DNA of 64,000 nt from Streptomyces sp. TS71-3 (GTDB taxonomy: Bacteria > Actinomycetota > Actinomycetes > Streptomycetales > Streptomycetaceae): the NCBI RefSeq assembly GCF_018327685.1, contig NZ_BNEL01000001.1, forward strand, positions 3,534,001 to 3,598,000. Direction: 5' to 3'. Of the stretch, positions 50,586-58,690 are shown piece by piece. Numbering within the stretch: the first letter of the stretch is position 1; every line of letters begins with the position of its first letter. The translations under genes and the position numbers were made by a program. Under the pieces are notes generated by a model. It made no database searches, had not been told where the DNA came from, and saw only the letters and a program-made list of their open reading frames with translations.

Positions 50586-51983
50586 TCACGAAGGCCACGG
50601 GGCGGAGGCCGGGCCGGGGTCGGGATCAGGGGCCGGCGGTATCGGCACCCGCACGCTGAGGCGGAAGCCGCGGCCGCCGCGGGTGGCGGGCCCGGCCGTG
50701 ACGGTGCCGTGCGCCTCCTCCACCCGCTCGGCGAGGCCCTTGAGGCCGTTGCCGCTGTACGGGTCCGTGCCGTGGGCGTGGCCGTGGCCTTCGTCGTCCG
50801 TGCCCTCGGCGCCGGGGCCGCCGCTGTCCGCGCGATGCGTGCCTTGGCGGTCTCCGCCCGCGCCATGCGGACCCCGGCCGTCATCGGTGACGTCCAGGCG
50901 GGCGGTGCCCGCGTCGCGGGTGACCGCGATCTCGCAACGGCTCGCCGCGGCATGCCGGATCACGTTGGTCACGCCCTCGCGCACCGCCCAGCCGAAGACC
51001 TGGTCGAGCTCGGCCGGCAGGGGGTCGGCCGGCGGCCGGAGCACCGTGTCCACGCCGGCCGCGGCCAGCGCCGAGCGCGCGTCGGCGAGTTCGTCGGCGA
51101 GGCTGAGCCGGCGGTATCCGGTCACCGCGTCCCGGACCTCCACCAGGGATTTCCGGGCCACCGTCTCCACATCGGCCATCTCCCGTGCCGCGGCGGGCAG
51201 GCCGGCCGCGGCGAGCCGCCCGGCCAGCTCGCTCTTGACGACGATCAGCGACAGGCTGTGGCCGACGAGGTCGTGCAGGTCGCGCGCGATGCGCAGGCGC
51301 TCCTCGACGGCCGCCAGACGGGCCACCTCGCCCTGCGCGTTCCGCAGCTGGCGCACCAGCACCCGGCTCCTGCGCAGCCCCCACATCGCCATGCCGATCC
51401 CGAACACGGTCAGCGTGGCCGACAGCGTCTCCCGGGAGGCGCCGCCGCGCACCACCCCTTGCAGTCCCGCCATCGCCACGCCCGCGGTGATCCCGATCGG
51501 GACGTACCGCAGCGGCAGGACGAACGCCAGGATGGCGGTGCAGTAGACCTGGAGGGACGTCCACTCGATGTCCCGGCGCAGCAGCGGCAACAGCACCGCG
51601 ACGGCCGCGAGCACCGCCGTGCACAGCCAGGTGACGCGGGTGGGTTGGGGCCTCTCCAGGCTGCTCACGGTGAGGTCGAAGCCGAGGAAGGCCGCGCCGA
51701 ACGCCGCCAGGGCGGCCAGCGACAGCACCTCCTCCGTCACGCCGGTGCCGGAGGCGAGGACGTCCGCCGTCGGCAGCAGCAGCCAGAGAAGCGCGGCGCA
51801 GGCCAGCCAGAGCCGGGAGCGGGGCCGGGCGGTGCCCCAGCGCGGTATGGGGCTCTCCAGCGTCGTGGAGTCGCGGGCGGTGGCGCCACGGAGGGGCGCC
51901 TCACCGCCGGCGGGGTCACGTTCCGTGACCGCACCGGTGGCGGCGTCGTCGTGGGCCGGCGCGGGTGGTCGGGCGTTGGTCAC
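50586..51983 (-). CDS. DesK-like sensor histidine kinase
   Basis: This 465-residue membrane sensor has about five or six helices at residues 60-200 (PRSRLWLACAALLWLLLPTA, VLRYVPIG and neighbours). The HisKA_3 box is RIARDLHDLVGHSLSLIVVK with the phosphorylated His. The ATPase N box is AVREGVTNVIRHA. A long Gly/His/Asp-rich insert precedes the G box GNGLKGLAERVEEAHG. It pairs with the LuxR-type regulator at 53231 across two small membrane protein genes and probably senses membrane state. The GTG at 51983 has TACGGT 6 nt upstream. Confidence 0.87.
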   Translation of the reverse strand: MTNARPPAPAHDDAATGAVTERDPAGGEAPLRGATARDSTTLESPIPRWGTARPRSRLWLACAALLWLLLPTADVLASGTGVTEEVLSLAALAAFGAAFLGFDLTVSSLERPQPTRVTWLCTAVLAAVAVLLPLLRRDIEWTSLQVYCTAILAFVLPLRYVPIGITAGVAMAGLQGVVRGGASRETLSATLTVFGIGMAMWGLRRSRVLVRQLRNAQGEVARLAAVEERLRIARDLHDLVGHSLSLIVVKSELAGRLAAAGLPAAAREMADVETVARKSLVEVRDAVTGYRRLSLADELADARSALAAAGVDTVLRPPADPLPAELDQVFGWAVREGVTNVIRHAAASRCEIAVTRDAGTARLDVTDDGRGPHGAGGDRQGTHRADSGGPGAEGTDDEGHGHAHGTDPYSGNGLKGLAERVEEAHGTVTAGPATRGGRGFRLSVRVPIPPAPDPDPGPASAPWPS

Positions 51984-52211
51984 AGCCTCACCGTAGCCGC
52001 CCGCTGGGGCCTTGGGACCGGATCGGCGGGGGCTCCGGACCCCGCGGGGGCGACTGCTTACAAATGTCACGGCCGGTTTATGACGGGCCTCACTAACGCT
52101 CCGTGTTCTCCGGCGGGAGAGTGAGGGAGGAAGGAAGCCGCCGGGCCGGAGGGGGGCCGGGCGGCGAGGCCGTCTCAGGCGAGCGAACGAGCTGAACCGA
52201 CAGGGGGAGCA
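51984..52211. promoter_or_regulatory. Divergent promoter region of the DesKR-like locus
   Basis: TACGGT (51995-51990, minus) lies 6 nt before the kinase GTG. A patch near 52055-52095 is less GC-rich and has GTCA/TGAC arms (52066 and 52080). The strong GGGGGAG site before 52212 is at the right end. The regulator may bind the patch; this is inference. Confidence 0.35.
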
Positions 52212-52382
52212 GTGAGAGAGACGAACAACGCCACCGTCAGATTTCTCATCGGCCTGATCGCCGGAGTGGTCCTGATCGTGCTGGGGGTCGTGCGCGACAG
52301 CCTCGCCATGGAGTGCGTCGGCGGGCTGCTCGTCGTCCTGAGCGGAGCCCGGATGCTGACGAGGTCCAGGAGGTCGAACTGA
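52212..52382 (+). CDS. Small two-helix membrane protein, 56 residues
   Basis: The GTG at 52212 has GGGGGAG 3 nt upstream. The product reads VRETNNATVRF, helix LIGLIAGVVLIVLGVV, then ECVGGLLVVLSG and a basic tail TRSRRSN. It is too small for a known enzyme and I do not recognise a family. Its TGA overlaps the ATG of the VC0807-type gene, so the two are co-translated. It may help the neighbouring sensor kinase, which lies divergently. Confidence 0.72.
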   Translation: MRETNNATVRFLIGLIAGVVLIVLGVVRDSLAMECVGGLLVVLSGARMLTRSRRSN

Positions 52383-53089
52383 TGGATGGAAAAGCGGAAT
52401 TCACCGATCGGACAGGGGGGCCGGCCCGCATGGCGCCCGAGGGCACCCGGCCGTCCGGTTCCCCCGGCCGGGAGGCCGGCGGACCCCACCGGCCCGGAGT
52501 GAAGAGGCTCCTCGTGAGCTGCGTCGTCAACCTGCTCGTCCCGGTCGCCGGCTACTTCCTCGTCCGCCCGCACGTGTCCTCCGACACCCTTGCGCTGGGC
52601 CTGGTGCTGGCCGTCCCGGTGGTGCGGACGCTCTGGGTGGCCGTCGCCCGGCGCCGCATCGACCCCGTCGGCGTGCTGGCCGTCGCCGGCTTCGGCGCGG
52701 CCGTGCTGCTCTCGCTCTTCCTGGGCGGCGACTCCCTGCCGATCAAGTTCAACGAGGCCATGGTCACCGGCGTGCTCGGCCTCGCCTGCCTGGTCTCGGC
52801 GGCCCTCAGGAAGCCGCTGCACCTGATGGTGGTCAACTCCAGGGGCAGGCAAGAGGCCTCACCGGAGACCGTGCGCACCTCGATGGTCGTCACGACCGTC
52901 ATGGGCGTCACCTGCCTCGGGCACGCCGCGGTCCATGTGGTCTTCGCGCTCACGCTGTCCACCGGCGACTTCCTCATATGGTCCCGGCTGGCCGGCTGGG
53001 CCGTCATCCTGCTCGGCGGTGCCGTGGTGTACTGGTACCTGCACGGCAAGAAGCCCACCACGGCCACAGACGCTCCAGGACGCCGGTGA
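52382..53089 (+). CDS. VC0807-family membrane protein
   Basis: This 235-residue integral membrane protein has about six helices (LLVSCVVNLLVPVAGYFLV, LALGLVLAVPVVRTLWVAVA, FGAAVLLSLFLGGDSLPIKF, MVTGVLGLACLVSAALRKPL, GVTCLGHAAVHVVFALTLST and LAGWAVILLGGAVVYWYL). FNEAMVTGVLG and ALRKPL match the VC0807 family, whose function is unknown. AGGAGG precedes the ATG at 52382, which overlaps the previous stop. It sits in an operon with the small membrane protein and the response regulator. Confidence 0.8.
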   Translation: MDGKAEFTDRTGGPARMAPEGTRPSGSPGREAGGPHRPGVKRLLVSCVVNLLVPVAGYFLVRPHVSSDTLALGLVLAVPVVRTLWVAVARRRIDPVGVLAVAGFGAAVLLSLFLGGDSLPIKFNEAMVTGVLGLACLVSAALRKPLHLMVVNSRGRQEASPETVRTSMVVTTVMGVTCLGHAAVHVVFALTLSTGDFLIWSRLAGWAVILLGGAVVYWYLHGKKPTTATDAPGRR

Positions 53090-53230
53090 GGGAAGGCCCG
53101 TGAGCGCACCCGAACCGCCCGCTCGCCGCACCGCCAACCGGCCCGCGAAGCCCGGACGGTGACACCCGGACGGCGCGTCACGCCCCCGCCCCGGGCACGC
53201 CGGAACCCTCCCAGAACGGGACCCGCCGAC

Positions 53231-53836
53231 ATGATTCGCGTACTGCTCGCCGAGGACCAGGCCATGCTGCGCGGCGCCCTGGCCACGCTCCTCGGCCTGG
53301 AGGAGGACATCGAGATCGTCGGGGAGGCCGCCCACGGCGAGCAGGCCCTGGCGGTGGCGCTGAAGGAGCGCCCGGACGTCGCCCTGCTCGACATCGAGAT
53401 GCCCGGCAAGGACGGCATCGCCACGGCCGCCGAGCTGCGTGAGGCGCTCCCCGGGTGCCGCGTCGTCATCCTCACCACCTTCGGCCGGCCGCAGTACCTC
53501 CGCCGGGCGATGGAGGCAGGGGCGTCGGCGTTCCTGGTCAAGGACTCCCCGGCGCAGGAACTCGCCGCCGCGATCCGCAAGGTCCTCGCCGGCGAGAGGG
53601 TGGTCGACCCCGCGCTGGCCGCGGCCGCCCTCAGCGCCGGCCCCAGCCCGCTCTCGCCCCGCGAGCACGACGTCCTGATAGCCGCCTCGCACTGCGCCAC
53701 CATCGGCGACATAGCCGCCCGGCTCCACCTCTCCGAGGGCACCGTGCGCAACTACCTCTCCGCGGCCATCCGCAAGACCGCGGCGCGCAACCGCATCGAG
53801 GCGGTAAGGGTCGCGGAGCGCCGCGGCTGGCTGTGA
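53231..53836 (+). CDS. DesR-like response regulator with LuxR helix-turn-helix
   Basis: This 201-residue regulator has a receiver domain (VLLAEDQAMLRGALATLLGL, phosphorylated Asp in VALLDIEMPGKDG, Lys in AFLVKDSPAQELAAAIR) and a C-terminal LuxR-type domain (PLSPREHDVLIAASHCATIG, then AARLHLSEGTVRNYLSAAIR). It closely resembles DesR and is the partner of the kinase at 50586. The ATG at 53231 begins the receiver domain; its ribosome site is weak. The pair likely adjusts membrane lipid or envelope genes. Confidence 0.87.
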   Translation: MIRVLLAEDQAMLRGALATLLGLEEDIEIVGEAAHGEQALAVALKERPDVALLDIEMPGKDGIATAAELREALPGCRVVILTTFGRPQYLRRAMEAGASAFLVKDSPAQELAAAIRKVLAGERVVDPALAAAALSAGPSPLSPREHDVLIAASHCATIGDIAARLHLSEGTVRNYLSAAIRKTAARNRIEAVRVAERRGWL

Positions 53837-53899
53837 CACCTCGCGGGCGGGGCCACCGGCACCGGTCCGCTCCCGGGCGGGCGGCCCATGTGCGCGCCT

Positions 53900-53921
53900 G
53901 TGCCGGGGCGTAGCCCCGCAC
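53900..53921. terminator. Hairpin between converging regulator and injection-system operon
   Basis: GTGC-C-GGGGC, loop GTA, GCCCC-GCAC form a 9-bp stem with one bulged C. It lies between the response regulator stop and the end of the injection-system operon, so it could end both. Confidence 0.55.
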
Positions 53922-53945
53922 AAAGGGGCGCGAGGCCGGGGCAGG

Positions 53946-55355
53946 TCAGCTCCGCTTGAAGAACTCCACCTCGCCGACCGCGAGATGGCGTCCCGAGGAG
54001 AGCCCGGCCGCCTCGCGCAGTACCAGGCGGACGGTCACGACGTCGCTGATGCCGGTGGCGATGGTCTGCGGACCGGGCTTGTCGTTCAGCGACACCTGCT
54101 GGGTGTGCTCCGTGCCGTCCGCGGAGGTCACCACGAGGTCCACCCGGGTGGGCCGGGCCTCGCGCCTGAACGCCCCCGGGTCCGCCGACGGCCCGGTGTG
54201 CACGACGAGGTCCACCAGCCGGAACGGCCGCTCGAAGGTGAACGTCACCGAGGCACCGAGCGCGGGCGCGCCCCAGTAGCGGTTGGTGAGGCTGTCGATG
54301 GCGGCGGCGGCCGGGTGGCCCGGCACCGAGGCGCTCGCGGTGGCGTTCGAGGGGCTGATCGCGGAGGCGTCGCCGAGCTTGTCCCTGACGTCCTCCACGA
54401 CGCCGCGGCCCGCGGGCAGCAGGAGGAAGCCGGCGACGACGAGGGCGACCACCACCAGCAGCGCCAGGAGCCGGCGGCCCCACCGCCCGGAGCCGCCGAT
54501 CCGCACCCGGCGCCTGAAGGGCCACCGGGTACGCCACCACGGCAGCGCCGCCACCGGCTCGGGCGCGTCCAGCCGGGTCGCGCAGCGCCGGCAGAACTTG
54601 CGGCCCGGCTGGTTGAGCGTCCCGCACGAGGGACACGGCACACCGCTGTCCGGCTCCCGGGCCGCGGACTGCCGCACGACGGGCCGCGCGGCCGCCGGCT
54701 TCGCGGGCTGCACGGCACCGATGATCCCCGGGTCGCCGGAGGCACCGGCCGGGCCCGCACCGGAGGGGGCGCGGCCGCCGCGCGCGGCGGGCGGCGGGGT
54801 GCCCCGGCCGGGGCCGGCGGGTGGTGCGGCGGCCGGAGGCCTGGCTGGTGGGGCGGGCGTGGACGGGGCCGCCGGGGTGGGCGGGTGCGAGGGCGGGAAC
54901 GGGACCGTGGGGGTGGGAGGTTGCGCGGGCGGAGCGCCCGCCTCCGCCGCCGGGCGCGGAGCACCGGAAGACGGGCTGGCCGGGGCGCTGGACGACCGGC
55001 TGGCCGCGGTGGCGGACGACGGGCTGCCGGGCGCACCGGACGACGGGCTGCCCGGACCGCCGGCCGAGGCGCTTCCCGGGGTGCCGGGTGCCGGCGCCCC
55101 GGTTGACGCGCCACCGGAAGAGCCGCCCTCCGGCACCGCATCGCCCCACCCCGGCACCGCATCGCCCCGCCCCGGGGCCGCGTCACCAGCGCCGGCGCCG
55201 GGCCCGGGAGCCGTTCCGATGCCGGCCGGGGCACCGGAGTCACCCGAGTCGCCGGTCCCCGGCCCCTCCTGGGACCACCCCAGATAGGACCCGCAGTTCC
55301 CGCAGAAGTCGTCGCTCTCGCCGTTGGCCGAGCCGCAGACCGGGCAGGCACGCAT
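53946..55355 (-). CDS. Zinc-ribbon, transmembrane, discoidin-like protein; CisA-like membrane partner of the injection system
   Basis: This 469-residue protein has a zinc ribbon at residues 4-21 (CPVCG, CGNCG), ~200 disordered Pro/Ala/Ser-rich residues, a second ribbon at 241-258 (CPSCG, CRRC), one membrane helix at about 296-316 (LLALLVVVALVVAGFLLLPA) and a C-terminal beta-sandwich of the discoidin/glycan-binding type (WGAPALGASVTFTFERPFRL, LAVGEVEFFKR). It is the last gene of the operon, 3 bp after the baseplate gene. In Streptomyces coelicolor a membrane protein called CisA, from the same cluster, links the cytoplasmic particle to the membrane and to cell death. This protein fits that role; the equivalence is inferred. 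Confidence 0.72.
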   Translation of the reverse strand: MRACPVCGSANGESDDFCGNCGSYLGWSQEGPGTGDSGDSGAPAGIGTAPGPGAGAGDAAPGRGDAVPGWGDAVPEGGSSGGASTGAPAPGTPGSASAGGPGSPSSGAPGSPSSATAASRSSSAPASPSSGAPRPAAEAGAPPAQPPTPTVPFPPSHPPTPAAPSTPAPPARPPAAAPPAGPGRGTPPPAARGGRAPSGAGPAGASGDPGIIGAVQPAKPAAARPVVRQSAAREPDSGVPCPSCGTLNQPGRKFCRRCATRLDAPEPVAALPWWRTRWPFRRRVRIGGSGRWGRRLLALLVVVALVVAGFLLLPAGRGVVEDVRDKLGDASAISPSNATASASVPGHPAAAAIDSLTNRYWGAPALGASVTFTFERPFRLVDLVVHTGPSADPGAFRREARPTRVDLVVTSADGTEHTQQVSLNDKPGPQTIATGISDVVTVRLVLREAAGLSSGRHLAVGEVEFFKRS

Positions 55356-55358
55356 GGA

Positions 55359-55943
55359 TCAGTTCCCTCCGTCGGCGGGCGGGGCGGTGAGGACCTCCAC
55401 CCGGCAGGTGAGGTGGACCGGGCAGGACGCCGCCACGACGGCGCGCACCTGCGCCTCGTCCACGGCCGCCGCGCCGCCCCCGGCTGCTTCCCCCGGTTCC
55501 GGCCAGACCCGCACCAGCAGGTCGCCGGAGGGCGCCGGGGGCAGCGCGGTGCCGGGCGTGGTCGACCAGACGGCGCCGCCGCCGTCCACGATCTCGGCGC
55601 CCACCCCGAGGCAGAGCCTGAGCAGTTCGGCGAGGCCCCGGCAGGTGCCGCGGCGTCGGTGCAGCCGCACCGCGGCGGCGACGACCGCCCGGCGCTGCTG
55701 CGGGGGCCACTCGTCGTCGACGGCGACGCCCACCCAGGACGCCAGCCAGTCGACGAAGTCCCCGGGCGCGAGCCGCGGGTCGAGGTAGGCGGGCAGGTTG
55801 TCCAGCGTGGCCAGGACCGGCGCGAGCACGGTGTCGAGCCCGGCCGTGAACCGCTGCGCCAGGTCGTCGTCCGCGTACAGCGCGGGCAGCTGCTCGCCGA
55901 TCGGGTACCGGCTGGGCAGCCCCGGCACCGCGGCCCGGGTCAT
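55359..55943 (-). CDS. Contractile injection system baseplate protein, P2 gpI/Afp12-like
   Basis: This 194-residue phage tail protein I relative has PSRYPIGEQLPALYADDDLA, then YLDPRLAPGDFVDWLASWVG and RRRGTCRGLAELLRLCLGV, all typical of the gpI/Afp12 wedge component. It helps form the baseplate with the J-like protein. The ATG at 55943 overlaps the stop of that gene (ATGA). Size and position in the run J, I agree with other injection clusters. Confidence 0.85.
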   Translation of the reverse strand: MTRAAVPGLPSRYPIGEQLPALYADDDLAQRFTAGLDTVLAPVLATLDNLPAYLDPRLAPGDFVDWLASWVGVAVDDEWPPQQRRAVVAAAVRLHRRRGTCRGLAELLRLCLGVGAEIVDGGGAVWSTTPGTALPPAPSGDLLVRVWPEPGEAAGGGAAAVDEAQVRAVVAASCPVHLTCRVEVLTAPPADGGN

Positions 55944-57898
55944 GACGGTTCTCCGGACGCGGTGACGGCTATCTGGTGCTGGTACGAGAAGACCAGCGCG
56001 TTCGGCGCCACCGGGACCCGCTCCACGGGCGAGCCGCGCCGCCCGGTGACCGGATCGGCCGGGAAGAGCCTGACCTCCTCCACCAGCGTGGCCCCCGGCA
56101 CCCGCTGGAGCACCGCGAACACCTCCCCGTACTGCACCGGCCTGCCGAACGGCCACCCCGTGCCGTCCTCGCCGCCGACCAGCGGGTTCAGGTGCCGGTA
56201 GAGCGCGGCGAGCGCTTCCTCGCGGACCCGGTCGGCGTCCGCGGCGGCGCCGACGGTGAGCCGGGCCACCACCGTCACGCCCTGGTAGGCAGGCGGCTCC
56301 ACCACGAGCCGGGTGCCCACCAGGCGGCGCTCGTCCAGCTGCGCGGTGATCGCCGCCAGGGTCTGCTCGGCGGGGATCAGCTGCTCGAAGCGGAGCCGGT
56401 CGCCCTCGTCGGCGACCGCGTCGGGCACCACGAGGACCCGTACCGCGCCCGCCTCGTCCGCTGCCGCGGGCAGGCAGCGCACCCGCGCCACCGACGGCGC
56501 GGCCTGACGGGCGATCAGCTCGTAGTCGCCGGCGGTCACCGCCCGCTCCTGGAGCCGCAGCACGTGCGGCGCGCGCACCTTCGCCTCCGCCACCGTCTCG
56601 CCGTCCACGCCGCCGCGCGCCGCCTCGCGGTTCACCACCCGGGCCACGTACGGCACGGAACTGCGCAGCACCGAGATGGCGCCGCGCGCCACGTTGCCCG
56701 CGCTGCCGCCGCCGGTGCGGTAGCCCGGCACCCTGATCCGGGCGCCCTTGCCGGGCACCGCCCCGTAGGTGCGGATCGAGCCGTCCGGCTCGCGGACCGC
56801 GGGCGGGAAGGAGAACTCGCCCGTGGTGGCGTCGATCAGGAAGTGCCGGTCGGTGGGCGAGGAGTCGCCGAAGTGCTCCACGGGCGTCCAGGTCTCCCAG
56901 CCGTCCGCGGTGGACACCTCGACCACCGGAGCCTCGCCGTCCAGCAGCACCGGCGGCCTGGCCAGCGTGAACCGCTGGCCCGCCACGCCTTCGGAGGTGC
57001 CGAGCGGCACGTCGTGCACCGCCTCGGCGTGCTCGGCGGTCGCGGTGCCGCCGACGGTGAAGACCTCCGCCTCCCGGATCGTCGGCGACTCCGAGTAGAA
57101 CGGCTGGCCCGGCTCGGGCGCCACGACCCGGCAGCGCAGCCAGCCCGCGCGCACCCCCGCGACCACGGAGGCGGTGTGCCCGGCGGGCACGTACACCATC
57201 ACCTCGCCGGGGCGGTTGAGGCCGCCGGTGGTGTCGGTGCCCGTCTCACACGCCACCCAGCGCGCGCCGTCCCACACCTCCCACGCCAGCGGCGGCTGCC
57301 GCGGGTCCACGCCGACGCCCTCCACCCGGCTGTCCAGGCGCACCGCGACGATGCACCGCGGCACCGCCGACGGCAGCCCGAACAGCATCGCGTCGCCGAC
57401 CTCCGGCCGCGGCTGGAAGCACTGCACGTCACCGCCCGCCGTCAGCTCCGACGTCCGGTCGGACGGCTCGCCCGACGCCGGCACCGTCACCAGGCGCGTG
57501 AGCGAGCTGGGCACGATCGGCAGGTCCTCGGCGGTGGCGAACACCACCTCCTGCTCGGTGTCGCCGCGCGGCGTGGCGACCTCGGTCCCGGCCCGCAGCA
57601 GCACCGTCTCCGGCTGCGGCGCGGAGAGCCAGAAGTCCACCTCGGCACGGGCAGCGGCCGGCGGGAAGAGCCGGATGCCGAGCAGGTCGAGGAAGGCCGC
57701 GTAGTTCTTCTCCGGCACCCGGTTCAGCCGGTACAGCAACTGGTCGACCATGTACGCGAACGTCTCGATCAGGGTGACGCCCGGGTCGGAGACGTTGTGG
57801 TCGGTCCACTCCGGCGCACGCTGCTGCACGTACCGCTTCGCCTCGTCGACGAGCTGCTGGAAGCGCCGGTCGTCCAGGTTGGGGGAGGGCAGGGCCAT
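55940..57898 (-). CDS. Contractile injection system baseplate assembly protein J/Afp11-like
   Basis: This 652-residue protein is a large baseplate wedge. The N-terminus LPSPNLDDRRFQQLVDEAKR, with DPGVTLIETFAYMVDQLLYR and FLDLLGIRLFPP, is the usual start of the gpJ/Afp11 family in eCIS clusters. The rest is beta-rich with a C-terminal VQYGEVFAVLQRVPGATLVE region typical of baseplate J. It starts 4 bp after the gp25-like stop and overlaps the next gene. Loss would be expected to block assembly. Confidence 0.9.
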   Translation of the reverse strand: MALPSPNLDDRRFQQLVDEAKRYVQQRAPEWTDHNVSDPGVTLIETFAYMVDQLLYRLNRVPEKNYAAFLDLLGIRLFPPAAARAEVDFWLSAPQPETVLLRAGTEVATPRGDTEQEVVFATAEDLPIVPSSLTRLVTVPASGEPSDRTSELTAGGDVQCFQPRPEVGDAMLFGLPSAVPRCIVAVRLDSRVEGVGVDPRQPPLAWEVWDGARWVACETGTDTTGGLNRPGEVMVYVPAGHTASVVAGVRAGWLRCRVVAPEPGQPFYSESPTIREAEVFTVGGTATAEHAEAVHDVPLGTSEGVAGQRFTLARPPVLLDGEAPVVEVSTADGWETWTPVEHFGDSSPTDRHFLIDATTGEFSFPPAVREPDGSIRTYGAVPGKGARIRVPGYRTGGGSAGNVARGAISVLRSSVPYVARVVNREAARGGVDGETVAEAKVRAPHVLRLQERAVTAGDYELIARQAAPSVARVRCLPAAADEAGAVRVLVVPDAVADEGDRLRFEQLIPAEQTLAAITAQLDERRLVGTRLVVEPPAYQGVTVVARLTVGAAADADRVREEALAALYRHLNPLVGGEDGTGWPFGRPVQYGEVFAVLQRVPGATLVEEVRLFPADPVTGRRGSPVERVPVAPNALVFSYQHQIAVTASGEPS

Positions 57899-57902
57899 CG
57901 CC

Positions 57903-58346
57903 TCACGCCTCCTTACGCGGCCCGCCGGCCGGCTCGGTCCCGGATTCCGGGGGGTCCTGGGGAATCGTGTAGAAGGGGAAGACCAGGTTGCGGCGGTCGT
58001 TGGTGGAGCGGACCGTGTAGTGCACGTCGATGTAGAGGACGCCCTCGTCGACCGTGTCGAAGGCGATCACCACGTCCGTCACCTCGATCCGCGGCTCCCA
58101 GCGCTCCAGCGCGATCCGCACCTCGTACGCGATCCGGCCCGCGGTGGCGCCGTCGCCGGGCGCGAAGACGTAGTCGTGGATGCCGCAGCCGAACTCCGGG
58201 CGCATCGGGCGCTCCCCGGGGGCCGTGCCCAGCACCAGCCGGATGGCCTCCTCGATCTCCCTGACGCGCTCCACCATCCCGATGCCGCCGGTGGGCCCCA
58301 CCCGCAGCGGGAAGCCCCAGCCGCGCCCGATGAACTGCTCGCTCAC
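57903..58346 (-). CDS. GPW/gp25-family baseplate protein (Afp9-like)
   Basis: This 147-residue protein carries the gp25 fold (FIGRGWGFPLRVGPTGGIGM, EIEEAIRLVLGTAPGERPMR, PEFGCGIHDYVFAP and IALERWEPRIEVTDV). gp25 nucleates sheath assembly on the baseplate in T4 and related systems. The GTG at 58346 overlaps the stop of the PAAR gene. The EPR-like motif (APGERPMRPEFG) is intact. Confidence 0.9.
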   Translation of the reverse strand: MSEQFIGRGWGFPLRVGPTGGIGMVERVREIEEAIRLVLGTAPGERPMRPEFGCGIHDYVFAPGDGATAGRIAYEVRIALERWEPRIEVTDVVIAFDTVDEGVLYIDVHYTVRSTNDRRNLVFPFYTIPQDPPESGTEPAGGPRKEA

Positions 58347-58663
58347 GCCGGGCCCCCGATCAGCACGTTCAGGGCGCCCATCACGATCTGCGCGCCGCAC
58401 GCCGTCTTGTCCCGCACCTTCGCCGCGGGCAGGCCGCCGATCAGCACCTGCCCGCCGGCCAGCGCGGCCGGATCGGGCAGGATCACGTTCGCCGGGCCCA
58501 TCACGGCGTGCGGGGGCATGGGGCAGGCGTGCAGGCTGCCGGTGACCGCGGCGGGCCGCCCGCCGATCAGCACGGTGGCCACCTTGACGGCGGCGGCCGG
58601 CGGCGGCGTGCCGACGGCACCGCCGTGGTTCGTGGGGTCGCCGGTGCGGGCTGCGGGGGGCAT
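58343..58663 (-). CDS. PAAR-domain spike tip protein (Afp10-like)
   Basis: This 106-residue protein forms the sharp tip that caps the VgrG-like spike. It has the repeats TVLIGGRPAAVTGSLHACPM and QVLIGGLPAAKVRDKTACGA, with His and Cys residues that bind the tip zinc. No effector domain is fused. AAGGAG precedes the ATG at 58663, and the stop overlaps the gp25-like GTG. Confidence 0.92.
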   Translation of the reverse strand: MPPAARTGDPTNHGGAVGTPPPAAAVKVATVLIGGRPAAVTGSLHACPMPPHAVMGPANVILPDPAALAGGQVLIGGLPAAKVRDKTACGAQIVMGALNVLIGGPA

Positions 58664-58690
58664 CGTGGTTCTCCTTGGATGAGTGGGCGC

